Source: Clostridia bacterium (GTDB lineage Bacteria > Bacillota > Clostridia > Oscillospirales > Acutalibacteraceae). From it: a stretch of DNA of 64,000 bases. The stretch spans positions 1 through 64,000 of the forward strand of contig JAFQCT010000012.1 in the NCBI GenBank assembly GCA_017399405.1, written 5' to 3'. Below the pieces are notes generated by a model, which was given only the letters and a program-made list of their open reading frames with translations, had not been told where the DNA came from and did no database searches. The position numbers and the translations under genes were made by a program. Shown here one piece after another: positions 17,573 to 26,850 of this stretch. Numbering within the stretch: position 1 is the first letter of the stretch; each line of letters begins with the position of its first letter.

Positions 17573-17947
17573 TTAAACTATTGCTATTGTTTCAACTTCA
17601 ACAAGTACATCTTTTGGTAACTGTTTTGCTGCTACGCAAGAGCGTGCAGGTTTACTTGTGAAATACTCTGCATAGATAGCGTTGAATGCTGCGAAATCTT
17701 CCATATTTTTAAGGAAACAAGTTGTTTTTACAACATTCTCAAGGTTGCTACCTGATGCCTCAAGAAGATTTTTAATATTTTCGCAAACCTGTTTTGTCTG
17801 TCCCTCAATAGTTGTTGCTTCAACTTCTGCTGTTTCGGGGTTGATTGCAATTTGTCCTGATGTGAAAACAAAATCCCCTACTACTTTTGCTTGTGAGTAA
17901 GGACCAATTGCTGCAGGTGCTTTATCTGTGCTGATTGTTTTAATCAT
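17573..17947 (-). CDS. ridA: RidA/YjgF enamine deaminase
   Basis: 124 residues, full family length. Signatures are GPYSQAKVVGDFVFTSGQ and PARSCVAAKQLPKD with the conserved arginine that binds the carboxylate. RidA hydrolyses reactive enamine/imine intermediates such as 2-aminoacrylate released by PLP enzymes. It starts 12 nt after threonine dehydratase and shares its transcript. That context fits, because the dehydratase makes such intermediates. GGAGTAA precedes the start. Confidence 0.96.
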   Translation of the reverse strand: MIKTISTDKAPAAIGPYSQAKVVGDFVFTSGQIAINPETAEVEATTIEGQTKQVCENIKNLLEASGSNLENVVKTTCFLKNMEDFAAFNAIYAEYFTSKPARSCVAAKQLPKDVLVEVETIAIV

Positions 17948-17959
17948 AATTATTACTCC

Positions 17960-19153
17960 TTAAACTAATTTATAGCCTTGTGATGTTAATTCATTTCTAA
18001 TCATTTCAATATGCTCAAAGTTTCGAGTTTCAAGCAAAATACGAAGATAGCAACCATTGATTTCTGAGTTTTCTGATGCTCTTTCGTGGTGGATTGAAAT
18101 AACATTACCGCCCAAATCTGCAATAATGTTTGAAACGCCTTTAAGCTGACCCGGTTTGTCAACAAGCTCGATTGTAAGTGAATATGTACGACCTGATGTT
18201 AAAAGACCACGCTTAATTACACGGGAAAGGATTGTAACATCAATATTACCACCTGAAACAAGGCACACAACTTTTTTACCCTTAACATCGATTTTATTAA
18301 ACATAACTGCTGCAACTGAAACAGCACCTGCACCCTCTGTTACAAGTTTTTGCTGTTCAATAAGTGTAAGAATTGCAGTTGCGATTTCGTCGTCAGATAC
18401 TGTTACAACCTCGTCAACATATTTCTTAACATATTCAAATGTATTAGCTCCCGGCTCTTTAACTGCGATACCATCTGCAATAGTTGAAACATTGTCGAGA
18501 CGCTCAATTTTATCATCTTTAATAGAGTTATACATACTTGGTGCACCTTTTGCCTGAACACCATAAACCTTAACTTTAGGATTCAGTGCTTTAATTGCAA
18601 ATGAAACACCGCTGATAAGTCCGCCACCACCGATTGGTACTACTACTGCATCAGCATCTGCAAGTTGGTCAAGAATTTCAAGACCAATTGTACCCTGACC
18701 TGCAATAACATCGTCATCATCAAAAGGATGAACGAATGTATAGCCCTTTTCATCTCTTAACTGTAATGCTTTATTATATGCATCATCATAAACACCTTCA
18801 ACAAGGCAAATGTCAGCACCATAACTCTTTGTTGCCTCAACCTTTGAGATAGGTGCACCGTCAGGAAGACATATAAGTGATTTAATGCCATTTTTTGTTG
18901 CTGCAAGTGCCACACCTTGTGCGTGGTTACCTGCTGAACAAGCAATAACGCCCTTTGCTTTATCTTCTGCTGAAAGTTGACTGATTTTATAAGCCGCACC
19001 ACGAACTTTGAAAGAACCTGTTACTTGAAGATTTTCTGTTTTAAGATAAACTTCACAACCAGGGTTGATTTTTGGTGCATAAATCATATCAGTTTTGCGG
19101 ATTAAATCCTTTAATACGAATGATGCGTGATAGATTTTGTCAAGTGTTACCAT
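17960..19153 (-). CDS. ilvA: Threonine ammonia-lyase (threonine dehydratase) with ACT domain
   Basis: 397 residues from the ATG at 19153. A longer open frame upstream has no ribosome site and overlaps the terminator of the next gene. It is a PLP enzyme converting threonine to 2-oxobutyrate and ammonia. The PLP lysine is Lys49 in TGSFKVRG, and GGGGLISG binds the phosphate. Residues from about 320 form one ACT domain (SLTIELVDKPGQLKGV), which suggests allosteric control. One ACT-like domain and short length fit the catabolic or Clostridia type rather than the two-domain E. coli IlvA. It is followed by ridA. Confidence 0.94.
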   Translation of the reverse strand: MVTLDKIYHASFVLKDLIRKTDMIYAPKINPGCEVYLKTENLQVTGSFKVRGAAYKISQLSAEDKAKGVIACSAGNHAQGVALAATKNGIKSLICLPDGAPISKVEATKSYGADICLVEGVYDDAYNKALQLRDEKGYTFVHPFDDDDVIAGQGTIGLEILDQLADADAVVVPIGGGGLISGVSFAIKALNPKVKVYGVQAKGAPSMYNSIKDDKIERLDNVSTIADGIAVKEPGANTFEYVKKYVDEVVTVSDDEIATAILTLIEQQKLVTEGAGAVSVAAVMFNKIDVKGKKVVCLVSGGNIDVTILSRVIKRGLLTSGRTYSLTIELVDKPGQLKGVSNIIADLGGNVISIHHERASENSEINGCYLRILLETRNFEHIEMIRNELTSQGYKLV

Positions 19154-19227
19154 AATATTACTTCTTTCTGAAAAAAGATTAGAGTTATTGTAGCACATTA
19201 AAGTACGAAAATGCAATAGGTAAATAT

Positions 19228-19259
19228 AAAAAAATGAGGTTGAAGTAATCAACCCCATT
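19228..19259 (-). terminator. Terminator after the YhhN-GPH transporter operon
   Basis: Hairpin AATGGGGTTGA-TTACT-TCAACCTCATT followed by TTTTTTATATTT on the minus strand. Confidence 0.85.
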
Positions 19260-19274
19260 TCAAATTTCACTTTA

Positions 19275-20777
19275 TTATTCTTGAACAACAAAGCCTTCTG
19301 CTTCGCGTTTTGCTTGAAGTTGTGCAATCATATCTTTCTTTTCTTTGCCCGCAATCTTATAGAAGAACATTGGAATTGAGCAAAGAAGCATACTTACACC
19401 CGGTACAATTGAAACAAGTGAGAACATTGCAAATCTCATTTCAGGTGGCATATCAAGTGCAGACACAACTGATGTTGAGCTGAGCATCTGTGCAGGGTCA
19501 AGACCGATTACCATATACATTACAACAATACCTGATGTTGCAAATGCGTTACCAACCTTATTGATAAAGCCCTGACAAGCAGCACCAAGAGCATTATCAC
19601 GGAAACCTGTTTTAAGTTCCATATAGTCAAGACAGTCGCCAATCATTGCAAGGCAAACTGTATTGATAACGCCAAGTGGAATACAAGAAATAACGATAAA
19701 CGGAATACAAGCATAAAGGTTCATTGTAAACCAACCAACAATTGTTGTAATAATACTTGCCACAAAACCTGCAAGACAAGTTACAATAACAAGTTTCTTA
19801 TAGTCAAACTTTTTCATAAGTTTTGGCATAAAGAGTGTTGCACCAAAAAGACCTACGATTGAACTAATCTGGAAAACTGTTTTAACAGTTGAAATACTTG
19901 ACTCAATAGCCGCAACTCTTTCTGCCTCAGTTGCAAGAGTTGCAAGTTCAGGACCTATGTAGAATGAATAACGAGCAACATGAATAGCTGCTGCAGATAC
20001 CATATAACGACCACTTGAAAGAACGCCCATTAAGAGAACAAGAACGAGTGGTTTACACTTAAACACACGAGCAAGTTGTGATGGTTCACCTGGTTGACGC
20101 TTGCGAACAGGCATTTTAACTCTTTCTTTAACACCAATACAAGAAAATGAATAAAGAATTATACCTATGCCAACTGTCACGATAGCCATAATAAGATATT
20201 TTTTCTTCTGAATTGTAAGGAAGTCAGTTGTATTTGTATTCTGAGCCCATGAAGCAATAATGAAACCTACCACAAGGAAAAGTACTTCAGGTACTGCTGA
20301 ACCGATTGAGTTGAAAATCTTACTTACTGAAATAACAGAACTGCGTTCTTCTGAATCAGGCGTCATAACATTTGGAAGTCCCCAAAATGAAACATCACCA
20401 ACCGTATAAATCATACCCCAAGCAACATAAACGATTGCTGAATAAATCATCATTTCTGTTTTGTCGAGATTAGGGCTTAAATACATAAGTAATGTTACAA
20501 TACCGATAGGAATTAACGCCCAACGGATAAACGGTAACATTTTACCACTTTTAAGATTACTTCTGTCAACAATCATACCCATAAGCGGGTCATTGATTGC
20601 ATCCCAAACTCGTGCCAAAAGCATAAGCAAAAGCACGAACATTGGTGCCAACTGTAAAACATTAAGATAATAGTCACTTATGTAACTTGACATAAGTGCG
20701 TAAATCATACCCTGACCTAAACCTGCAACGCAGAATGCGGTCATTTCTTTTTTCTGAACATATTTTTTCTGTTCCAT
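19275..20777 (-). CDS. GPH-type sugar:cation symporter (MFS, MelB-like) 1
   Basis: 500 residues, 12 predicted membrane helices. The N-terminal motif ARVWDAINDPLMGMIVDRS is the hallmark of glycoside-pentoside-hexuronide:cation symporters, which import oligosaccharides or glycosides with Na+ or H+. The substrate is not readable. It starts 9 nt after a YhhN-like gene and is transcribed with it. A second GPH transporter lies at 38091, again downstream of a YhhN-like gene. GGTGAA precedes the ATG. Confidence 0.92.
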   Translation of the reverse strand: MEQKKYVQKKEMTAFCVAGLGQGMIYALMSSYISDYYLNVLQLAPMFVLLLMLLARVWDAINDPLMGMIVDRSNLKSGKMLPFIRWALIPIGIVTLLMYLSPNLDKTEMMIYSAIVYVAWGMIYTVGDVSFWGLPNVMTPDSEERSSVISVSKIFNSIGSAVPEVLFLVVGFIIASWAQNTNTTDFLTIQKKKYLIMAIVTVGIGIILYSFSCIGVKERVKMPVRKRQPGEPSQLARVFKCKPLVLVLLMGVLSSGRYMVSAAAIHVARYSFYIGPELATLATEAERVAAIESSISTVKTVFQISSIVGLFGATLFMPKLMKKFDYKKLVIVTCLAGFVASIITTIVGWFTMNLYACIPFIVISCIPLGVINTVCLAMIGDCLDYMELKTGFRDNALGAACQGFINKVGNAFATSGIVVMYMVIGLDPAQMLSSTSVVSALDMPPEMRFAMFSLVSIVPGVSMLLCSIPMFFYKIAGKEKKDMIAQLQAKREAEGFVVQE

Positions 20778-20786
20778 TTTTTCACC

Positions 20787-21491
20787 TTAATCCATTAATA
20801 ATGTACTTGCAAAAGTAAACTGTGCTGCATAATACAACACATGATTTATAATTACATTGGCTTTTGTATTGCCACCTTCTTTGAAATAGATATTTGAAAG
20901 TACTAAATCAGAAAGTGTGAACAATACAGACCCTGCAATAAGCGTAATAAACTCTTTATTTGCACCGCAGAAAAGCACACCGTTTATTGCTGCAAACATT
21001 GTGCTTGAAAGGAAGATTGCATAAACACCTGTTATTTTCTTAAATCTGCCATATTTCAAGCCCATTGGTTTTTCTAAAGCGAGAGTGCATACCATAAAGA
21101 TTACTGAAGCAAGTAATGTTACGGGAACATACCACCATTTCATTTCGGCATATTCGCTGAAGATTGCAGGAATGAAGAAAATGTGTCCCATTATAAAGCA
21201 CATAAAACCCGCGTATGTATAAATGTGCTGATGCTGTTTGTAAACATATTTCAAATCGAGCCATATATCACCCATAAGGCTGAATATGAAACCTAAAATC
21301 ATAAGCACACCATACTCAAAGTGTTCTCTGTTCATTGCAAAAGCTACAAAAGCAGTTGCAATAAAACAAGCAGATGCCAATGCTTTTACAAACATTGCTT
21401 TAAGTCCGCCAACCTGCACTCTTAAAATTAAGAATACAATAGTGACAATAGCACCTACAGTAACAACGCCGGCAAACAAGTTAGTAAGCAT
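20787..21491 (-). CDS. YhhN/TMEM86-like membrane protein 1
   Basis: 234 residues with about eight predicted hydrophobic helices. GFIFSLMGDIWLDLKY and AGSVLFTLSDLVLS carry the two conserved acidic motifs of the YhhN family. Animal TMEM86 members are lysoplasmalogenases, hydrolysing the vinyl-ether bond of lysoplasmalogens. Many anaerobic Clostridia make plasmalogens, so the activity is plausible here but not shown. First gene of an operon with a GPH symporter. Paralogue at 36648. Confidence 0.85.
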   Translation of the reverse strand: MLTNLFAGVVTVGAIVTIVFLILRVQVGGLKAMFVKALASACFIATAFVAFAMNREHFEYGVLMILGFIFSLMGDIWLDLKYVYKQHQHIYTYAGFMCFIMGHIFFIPAIFSEYAEMKWWYVPVTLLASVIFMVCTLALEKPMGLKYGRFKKITGVYAIFLSSTMFAAINGVLFCGANKEFITLIAGSVLFTLSDLVLSNIYFKEGGNTKANVIINHVLYYAAQFTFASTLLMD

Positions 21492-21529
21492 ATAAATCCC
21501 CTACCCATCTGAATTTTTCCCATAAAGAA

Positions 21530-21558
21530 ATTATACCAACAATTGCATATTATTGCAA
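21530..21558 (-). promoter_or_regulatory. Promoter of the YhhN-GPH operon
   Basis: Minus-strand TTGCAA (21553-21558), 17 nt, TATAAT (21530-21535) with TGG directly before it. Confidence 0.72.
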
Positions 21559-21577
21559 CTATCAGTATAACCAAATT

Positions 21578-21757
21578 TTAGTTCTGTTTTTTGACAATAC
21601 CATACTCGTCATAAAGTCTGTAATATGGGCATTGATAATTTGATGAGGTTAAAAAGCGTACCATTTCATCTTCATCAAGATTTATGTCACAGCAGTACTC
21701 TTCAAGTTCGTCATCATAATAGTAATTTACACAAGATTCACAATTTGTTTTTGCCAT
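21578..21757 (-). CDS. Small cysteine-containing protein, DUF6472-like
   Basis: 59 residues, begins MAKTNCESCVNYYYDDELEE and has five cysteines in three clusters (NCESC, YCC, QCPYY), then DEYGIVKKQ. The pattern fits a small metal- or cluster-binding protein. From memory it resembles the DUF6472 family of Clostridia, whose function is unknown. GGTGAT precedes the ATG at 21757. It is acidic (DDELEE, LDEDE) and has no signal peptide. It stands alone between a terminator and the YhhN operon. Confidence 0.82.
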   Translation of the reverse strand: MAKTNCESCVNYYYDDELEEYCCDINLDEDEMVRFLTSSNYQCPYYRLYDEYGIVKKQN

Positions 21758-22022
21758 AATATCACCGAAAATATTATATCAAAAAATAAAGGTGGGAGCA
21801 AGCCCCCACCTTATATTTGTTTTGAGATTCTTCGCTACGCTCAGAATGACATTATGCAGGCGTGGAAGCCTGCCACTACGAGACTTCTTTTGAGCAGATT
21901 TTTCGTTATAAACACTATAAAAAATTGAGTTATTTTTTTGCAAGACAATCTCGCCGAAACGAAGCTGTATCAAGTATACTGCGAGTTGAGAGCGAGGAAG
22001 TATTGCGAAAAAAGAATCAATT
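21758..22022. other. Intergenic region with terminator and repeat fragments
   Basis: No gene seen. It holds the hairpin described at 21789, a short CTTCGCTACGCTCAGAATGAC stretch, and a partial copy of the GCAGGC-GCCTGC hairpin module (21856-21880). An AT-rich part with CAAGACAATCTCGCC follows. Transcription of fhs would run into it. Confidence 0.7.
21789..21815 (-). terminator. Terminator, probably for the pfl-fhs operon
   Basis: Hairpin AAGGTGGG and CCCACCTT around GGGCTTGCT-like loop sequence, followed on the minus strand by TTTATTTTTTG. It lies about 210 nt beyond the fhs stop, with no better hairpin between. T-rich on both sides. Confidence 0.7.
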
Positions 22023-23693
22023 TTAGAAGAGTCCGTCGATTTTGCCGTCTGCGTCTACATCAATTTTGTATGCTGCAGGAACTTTTGGAAGACCTGGCAT
22101 TGTCATAATGTCACCTGTGAGTGCTACAATAAAGCCTGCACCTGCACTGAGTTTAACTTCACGAACTGTCATTGTAAAGTTTTCAGGTTTACCAAGTTTT
22201 GTTGGGTCATCTGACAATGAATACTGAGTTTTTGCAACGCATACAGGAAGTTTATCCTGACCAAGTGTCTCAATATCTTTAATTGCTTTTTCAGCTGCTG
22301 CTGTGAAGATTACACCGTCAGCACGGTAAATCTCTTTTGCGATTGTGTTAAGTTTTTCTTTAATTGAAAGTTTTTCGTCATAAAGTGGATGGAAGTCTGC
22401 TTTGCCTTCATCAATAACAGCACAAACTTTCTCTGCAAGGTCCATACCACCCTCGCCACCTTTTGCGAATACTTCAGCAAGAGATACAGGCACTTTCATT
22501 TCTTCACAGAATTCTTTAATATATGCGATTTCGGCATCAGTATCTGTGTGGAATTTATTAATTGCAACAACAACAGGCACATTGTATTTTCTCATATTTT
22601 CGATATGAGTTTTAAGGTTTACGATACCTTTTTTGAGTGCTTCAACATTTTCTTCTTGTAAATCTGCACGAGCAACACCGCCATTGTATTTAAGAGCACG
22701 AATTGTAGCAACAACAACGATACATTCAGGTTTAAGACCTGCGTAACGACACTTAATGTCAAGGAACTTTTCAGCACCAAGATCAGCACCGAAACCTGCT
22801 TCTGTAATACAGTAATCTGCAAGTTTAAGAGCAAGTTTTGTAGCAGTAACAGAGTTACAGCCGTGAGCAATATTTGCGAATGGTCCACCATGCATAATTG
22901 CAGGTGTATTTTCAAGAGTCTGCACAAGGTTTGGTTTGATTGCATCTTTAAGAAGTGCTGCCATTGAGCCAACTGCGTTAAGGTCGCGAGCATATACAGG
23001 CTGATTGTCAAGAGTGTAAGCAACAAGAATGTTACCAAGTCTTGTTTTTAAGTCTTCAATATCTGTTGCAAGGCAAAGAATAGCCATAATTTCACTTGCA
23101 ACTGTAATCATAAATCCGTCTTCACGAGGCACACCGTTTACTTTACCGCCAAGACCAACGATAACATTACGAAGTGCACGGTCATTCATATCAAGACAAC
23201 GCTTGAAAAGAATTCTTCTTTGGTCAATGCGAAGGTCGTTACCCTGTTGCATATGGTTATCAATAATAGCACAAAGAAGGTTGTTAGCAGCAGTAATTGC
23301 GTGCATATCACCAGTAAAGTGTAAGTTGATATCTTCCATAGGGATAACCTGTGAATATCCGCCACCTGCGGCACCACCTTTAACGCCGAAAACAGGACCC
23401 ATTGATGGCTCACGAAGTGCGATACAAGCATTTTTGCCGATTTTGTTCATTGCCTGACCAAGACCAACTGTGATAGTTGTTTTACCCTCACCTGCTGGTG
23501 TTGGGTTAATAGCAGTTACAAGAATGAGTTTTCCGTTTTCTCTGTCTGCATATTTTTTGTTAAGAGAAAGTGGAAGTTTTGCCTTGTACTTGCCATACAT
23601 TTCAAGGTCGTCAACCTCAATATTAAGTTTTTTTGCAATTTCTGTAATTGGTAAGCAAGGTGTTTGTTGTGCGATTTGAATGTCTGAAAGCAT
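22023..23693 (-). CDS. fhs: Formate-tetrahydrofolate ligase
   Basis: 556 residues, the family's usual length. The nucleotide-binding loop TPAGEGKTT is at 65-73, and [20 protein letters not shown] follows. It makes 10-formyl-THF from formate, THF and ATP, feeding purine synthesis and formyl-Met-tRNA. It is the third gene of the pflB-pflA-fhs operon, so formate from PFL can go straight into one-carbon metabolism. GGAGG precedes the start, 19 nt after pflA. The ZTP riboswitch upstream of pflB would control it too. Confidence 0.98.
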   Translation of the reverse strand: MLSDIQIAQQTPCLPITEIAKKLNIEVDDLEMYGKYKAKLPLSLNKKYADRENGKLILVTAINPTPAGEGKTTITVGLGQAMNKIGKNACIALREPSMGPVFGVKGGAAGGGYSQVIPMEDINLHFTGDMHAITAANNLLCAIIDNHMQQGNDLRIDQRRILFKRCLDMNDRALRNVIVGLGGKVNGVPREDGFMITVASEIMAILCLATDIEDLKTRLGNILVAYTLDNQPVYARDLNAVGSMAALLKDAIKPNLVQTLENTPAIMHGGPFANIAHGCNSVTATKLALKLADYCITEAGFGADLGAEKFLDIKCRYAGLKPECIVVVATIRALKYNGGVARADLQEENVEALKKGIVNLKTHIENMRKYNVPVVVAINKFHTDTDAEIAYIKEFCEEMKVPVSLAEVFAKGGEGGMDLAEKVCAVIDEGKADFHPLYDEKLSIKEKLNTIAKEIYRADGVIFTAAAEKAIKDIETLGQDKLPVCVAKTQYSLSDDPTKLGKPENFTMTVREVKLSAGAGFIVALTGDIMTMPGLPKVPAAYKIDVDADGKIDGLF

Positions 23694-23712
23694 AATAATT
23701 TTCCTCCTGAAT

Positions 23713-24423
23713 TTATTTCAGTAATTTGTTTAACTTATTCATTGTTTCCTTTGTTGGTGTGTCTAAATACCCAAAAGGAAACTCTATTTTCATACTGTCA
23801 TATTTTGTTTGACAGATTTTTTTGAATGGTAAAAGTTCAACCTTATCAATACAAAAATGTTTTTTTACGATTTCGTTGAGTTTAGTGATATTTTCTTCAC
23901 TATCATTGATAGTTGGAATAATTACTTGTCTTATTGTAGTTGGAATTTTATTTTCGTCAACATATTTTAGAAAATCCAATGGTTTTTCTAAACTGCAACC
24001 AACATTCTCAATATAATCAGCGTTATTTGTGTATTTTATATCAAGCAATACTCGGTCAGTTTCGGTTAAAAGTTTTTTTACTTTTTCATTAAGAATACTA
24101 CCCGATGTATCAAGACAAGTATTTATACCGTTTTCGTGACAAAGTCTGAACACTTCACAGCAAAAATCTGCTTGTAAAATCGGTTCACCACCTGAAATGG
24201 TAATGCCACCTTTTTCACCAAAATATTCTTTATATTTTATCGCCTTTTCAACGATTTCTTCTGCTGTAAACTGTTTTTCACTTTTCATATCCCAAGTGTC
24301 AGGATTGTGACAACACTTACAACGAAGATTGCAACCTTGAAGAAACACTACAAATCGTAATCCGGGACCATCAACTGTACCGAGAGTTTGTATTGAGTGA
24401 ACTTGTCCTACAATTGAACTCAT
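23713..24423 (-). CDS. pflA: Pyruvate formate-lyase activating enzyme (radical SAM)
   Basis: 236 residues from the ATG at 24423. An in-frame GTG two codons earlier is possible but lies too close to GAGG. The radical SAM motif CX3CX2C is C31-C35-C38, followed by HNPDTW, typical of glycyl-radical activases. No extra ferredoxin-like insert, so it is the short PflA type. It makes the glycyl radical on PflB by reductive cleavage of SAM. The start sits at the pflB stop. Confidence 0.97.
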   Translation of the reverse strand: MSSIVGQVHSIQTLGTVDGPGLRFVVFLQGCNLRCKCCHNPDTWDMKSEKQFTAEEIVEKAIKYKEYFGEKGGITISGGEPILQADFCCEVFRLCHENGINTCLDTSGSILNEKVKKLLTETDRVLLDIKYTNNADYIENVGCSLEKPLDFLKYVDENKIPTTIRQVIIPTINDSEENITKLNEIVKKHFCIDKVELLPFKKICQTKYDSMKIEFPFGYLDTPTKETMNKLNKLLK

Positions 24424-24425
24424 AA

Positions 24426-26657
24426 TCACATTGCCTCGTGGAATGTACGACTTATAACTTCTCTTTGCTGTGCTTTTGAAAGTTTATTGAAGTTTACCGC
24501 ATAACCTGATACACGAATTGTAAGGTTAGGATATTTTTCAGGATTTTCATAAGCATCCATAAGTGTTTCACGATTAAGCACATTTACATTTATATGATGT
24601 GCTTTCTTTGCAAAATATCCGTCAAGGATTGCAACAAGATTTTCTACACGCTCATCTTCATTTTTGCCTAATGCTTCAGGTGTGATTGAGAATGTATTTG
24701 AAATACCGTCACGGCAATCGTCATAACTGATTTTAGCAACAGAGTTAAGCGATGCTAATGCACCATTTTCTTCACGGTTGTGCATAGGGTTTGCACCCGG
24801 TGCGAATGGTTCTGCGTTCTTTCTACCATCAGGTGTAGCACCTGTATTCTTACCGTACATAACATTTGATGTGATTGTAAGAACTGACAATGTATGAATT
24901 GCATTTCTGTAAGTAGGTGTCTGACGAAGTGCTGTAATAACACGGTGTGTCATATCTTTTGCAATAAGGTCAACACGGTCATCATCATTACCGAATTTAG
25001 GGAATTCACCAACAGTTTTGAAATCTGTGATAAATCCTTCTTCATCCTTAACCGGTTTTACATCTGCAAATTTAATAGCACTTAAAGAGTCAGCAACAAC
25101 TGAAAGACCTGCAATACCAAATGCCATAAATCTTTCAACATCAGTATCGTGAAGTGCCATCTGAATTTTTTCGTAAGCGTATTTATCGTGCATATAATGG
25201 ATAACATTCATTGTATTTACATACAAGTGGCTAAGCCACTCAATGTAAATCTGGAAGCGTTCCATTACAGTTTCAAAATCAAGATTTTCACCATCAAGCA
25301 CAGGCATTTGAGGGCCTATGTGCATTTTACTTGTTGTGTCGTAACCACCGTTAATTGCAATAAGCAAAAGTTTTGCAAGGTTGCAACGAGCCCCGAAGAA
25401 CTGCATCTGTTTACCGATTTTCATTGCAGATACACAACAAGCAATAGCATAATCGTCGCCATAAATTGGACGCATTACATCATCATTTTCATACTGGATT
25501 GAGTCAGTATCTGCTGAAACCTTTGCACAGAAATTTTTGAAGTTTTCAGGTAATTGAGTTGACCACAAAATTGTAAGGTTTGGCTCAGGTGATGAGCCGA
25601 GAGTGTAAAGAGTATTGAGCATACGGAAACAGTTTTTTGTAACAAGAGTTCTTCCGTCTTCTCCCATACCGCCAACTGCCTCGGTAATCCACATTGGGTC
25701 GCCACCGAAAAGTTCGTTATATTCAGGTGTACGAAGATGTCTTGCAATACGAAGTTTCATAACAAACTGGTCCATAAGTTCCTGTGCACCGGATTCTGTA
25801 AGAATACCTCTTGCAAGGTCACGCTCGATATAAATATCAAAGAAAGTACTTACACGACCTAACGACATAGCCGCACCATTTTGTTCTTTGATTGCAGCAA
25901 GATATGCAAAATATGTCCACTGAATTGCTTCGCGGGCATTACTTGCAGGGCCACTGATATCGTAGCCATACATAGCAGCCATTTCTTTAAGATATCCTAA
26001 AAATGTAATTTGCTTATGCAATTCTTCAAATAAACGAATGTCTTCTGTTTTGAAGTCACCTGTTGCACGAATTGCTTTATCTTTTTTCTTTTCTTCAATA
26101 AGACGGTCAACACCATAAAGGGCTACACGACGATAATCACCAATAATTCTACCACGACCATAAGCATCAGGAAGACCTGTGATTACATGGCATCTTCTTG
26201 CCTGACGCATTTCGTCAGTATATGCACGGAAAACACCGTCATTATGAGTTGTTCTGTATTTGAACTCATCTTCAACTTTATCACTTAACTTATATCCGTA
26301 AGCCTCACAAGCCTGACGCACCATTCGCATACCGCCAAATGGATTTACGCCTCGTCTTAAAGGCTTGTTTGTCTGCATACCAACAATAAGCTCGTTTTCT
26401 TTATCAATATAGCCGGGTGCATAGCTTGTAAGTGAAGATACAGTTGTTGTATCAATATCAAGCACACCGCCAAACTGACGCTCAAGAGCAAAAAGTGAAT
26501 TGAGTTTTTTCATCATTCCATTTGTTCGGTCTGTAGCACCTGCAAGGAAATCACTATCACCTGTATATTCTTTATAGTTTTGCTGAATGAAATCACGAAC
26601 ATTGATTTCATCTTGCCATACACCTTTTTTGAATCCATTCCAATTGTTATGTTCCAT
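24426..26657 (-). CDS. pflB: Pyruvate formate-lyase
   Basis: 743 residues from the ATG after AGGAGG (26664-26669). It is a glycyl radical enzyme that converts pyruvate and CoA to acetyl-CoA and formate. The active-site pair Cys407-Cys408 is in IACCVSAM, and the radical site is Gly718 in RVSGYAV near the C-terminus. Those two cysteines and [14 protein letters not shown] identify a true PFL rather than a diol dehydratase-like paralogue. First gene of pflB-pflA-fhs, about 70 nt after the ZTP riboswitch. PFL is oxygen-sensitive, so strict or facultative anaerobic life is implied. Confidence 0.98.
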   Translation of the reverse strand: MEHNNWNGFKKGVWQDEINVRDFIQQNYKEYTGDSDFLAGATDRTNGMMKKLNSLFALERQFGGVLDIDTTTVSSLTSYAPGYIDKENELIVGMQTNKPLRRGVNPFGGMRMVRQACEAYGYKLSDKVEDEFKYRTTHNDGVFRAYTDEMRQARRCHVITGLPDAYGRGRIIGDYRRVALYGVDRLIEEKKKDKAIRATGDFKTEDIRLFEELHKQITFLGYLKEMAAMYGYDISGPASNAREAIQWTYFAYLAAIKEQNGAAMSLGRVSTFFDIYIERDLARGILTESGAQELMDQFVMKLRIARHLRTPEYNELFGGDPMWITEAVGGMGEDGRTLVTKNCFRMLNTLYTLGSSPEPNLTILWSTQLPENFKNFCAKVSADTDSIQYENDDVMRPIYGDDYAIACCVSAMKIGKQMQFFGARCNLAKLLLIAINGGYDTTSKMHIGPQMPVLDGENLDFETVMERFQIYIEWLSHLYVNTMNVIHYMHDKYAYEKIQMALHDTDVERFMAFGIAGLSVVADSLSAIKFADVKPVKDEEGFITDFKTVGEFPKFGNDDDRVDLIAKDMTHRVITALRQTPTYRNAIHTLSVLTITSNVMYGKNTGATPDGRKNAEPFAPGANPMHNREENGALASLNSVAKISYDDCRDGISNTFSITPEALGKNEDERVENLVAILDGYFAKKAHHINVNVLNRETLMDAYENPEKYPNLTIRVSGYAVNFNKLSKAQQREVISRTFHEAM

Positions 26658-26687
26658 AGTTTTCCTCCTATGCAAATATCTAAAAAC

Positions 26688-26727
26688 AAAAAAGGCAATT
26701 CAACACGATTACATTGGTTGAATTGCC
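26688..26727 (-). terminator. Conditional terminator overlapping the ZTP riboswitch
   Basis: On the minus strand GGCAATTCAAC pairs with GTTGAATTGCC and is followed by TTTTTTG. The 5' arm takes in the GGC of the riboswitch's terminal GGGC. Ligand-bound pseudoknot formation and this hairpin should therefore compete, giving transcription only when ZTP or ZMP is bound. Confidence 0.88.
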
Positions 26728-26792
26728 CAGACGGTCGGCTTAATGTAGTTCGCGTTCCCTTGTGGTAATCCACAAAATCCGTCAGTTACGCA
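26725..26792 (-). ncRNA. ZTP/ZMP riboswitch (pfl motif)
   Basis: The minus strand reads GTAACTGACGG, then TTACCACAAGGGAACGCGAA, then GCCGACCGTCTGGGC. These are the conserved pieces of the pfl motif: the P1 stem strand with a GGA-type internal loop, the CCAC-GGGAACG segment, and the P3 hairpin ending in the pseudoknot GGGC. The class senses ZTP/ZMP, which builds up when 10-formyl-THF is short. Its targets here, pflB-pflA-fhs, are one-carbon genes. Confidence 0.9.
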
Positions 26793-26802
26793 AACCAACT
26801 AT

Positions 26803-26836
26803 ATATTGTGATTAAATTATACCTTTAACACAATAT
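26803..26836. promoter_or_regulatory. Inverted repeat around the pfl promoter -10 box
   Basis: ATATTGTGATTAAA (26803-26816) and TTTAACACAATAT (26824-26836) are near-perfect inverted arms flanking or overlapping the -10. A repressor or redox regulator could bind here. The arms contain TTGTG/CACAA half-sites, as in Rex or Crp/Fnr operators, but the spacing is too long for a single standard site. Confidence 0.45.
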
Positions 26837-26844
26837 TTTGTCAA
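26816..26844 (-). promoter_or_regulatory. Promoter of pflB-pflA-fhs
   Basis: Perfect consensus on the minus strand: TTGACA (26839-26844), 17 nt, TATAAT (26816-26821). The start point would be about 26809, placing the whole riboswitch in the leader. Confidence 0.88.
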
Positions 26845-26850
26845 GTAAAA

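Noticed and set aside
26803-26836. Rex operator at pfl
   Set aside because: The half-sites TTGTG and CACAA are there but too far apart for Rex, so it is only listed as an inverted repeat.
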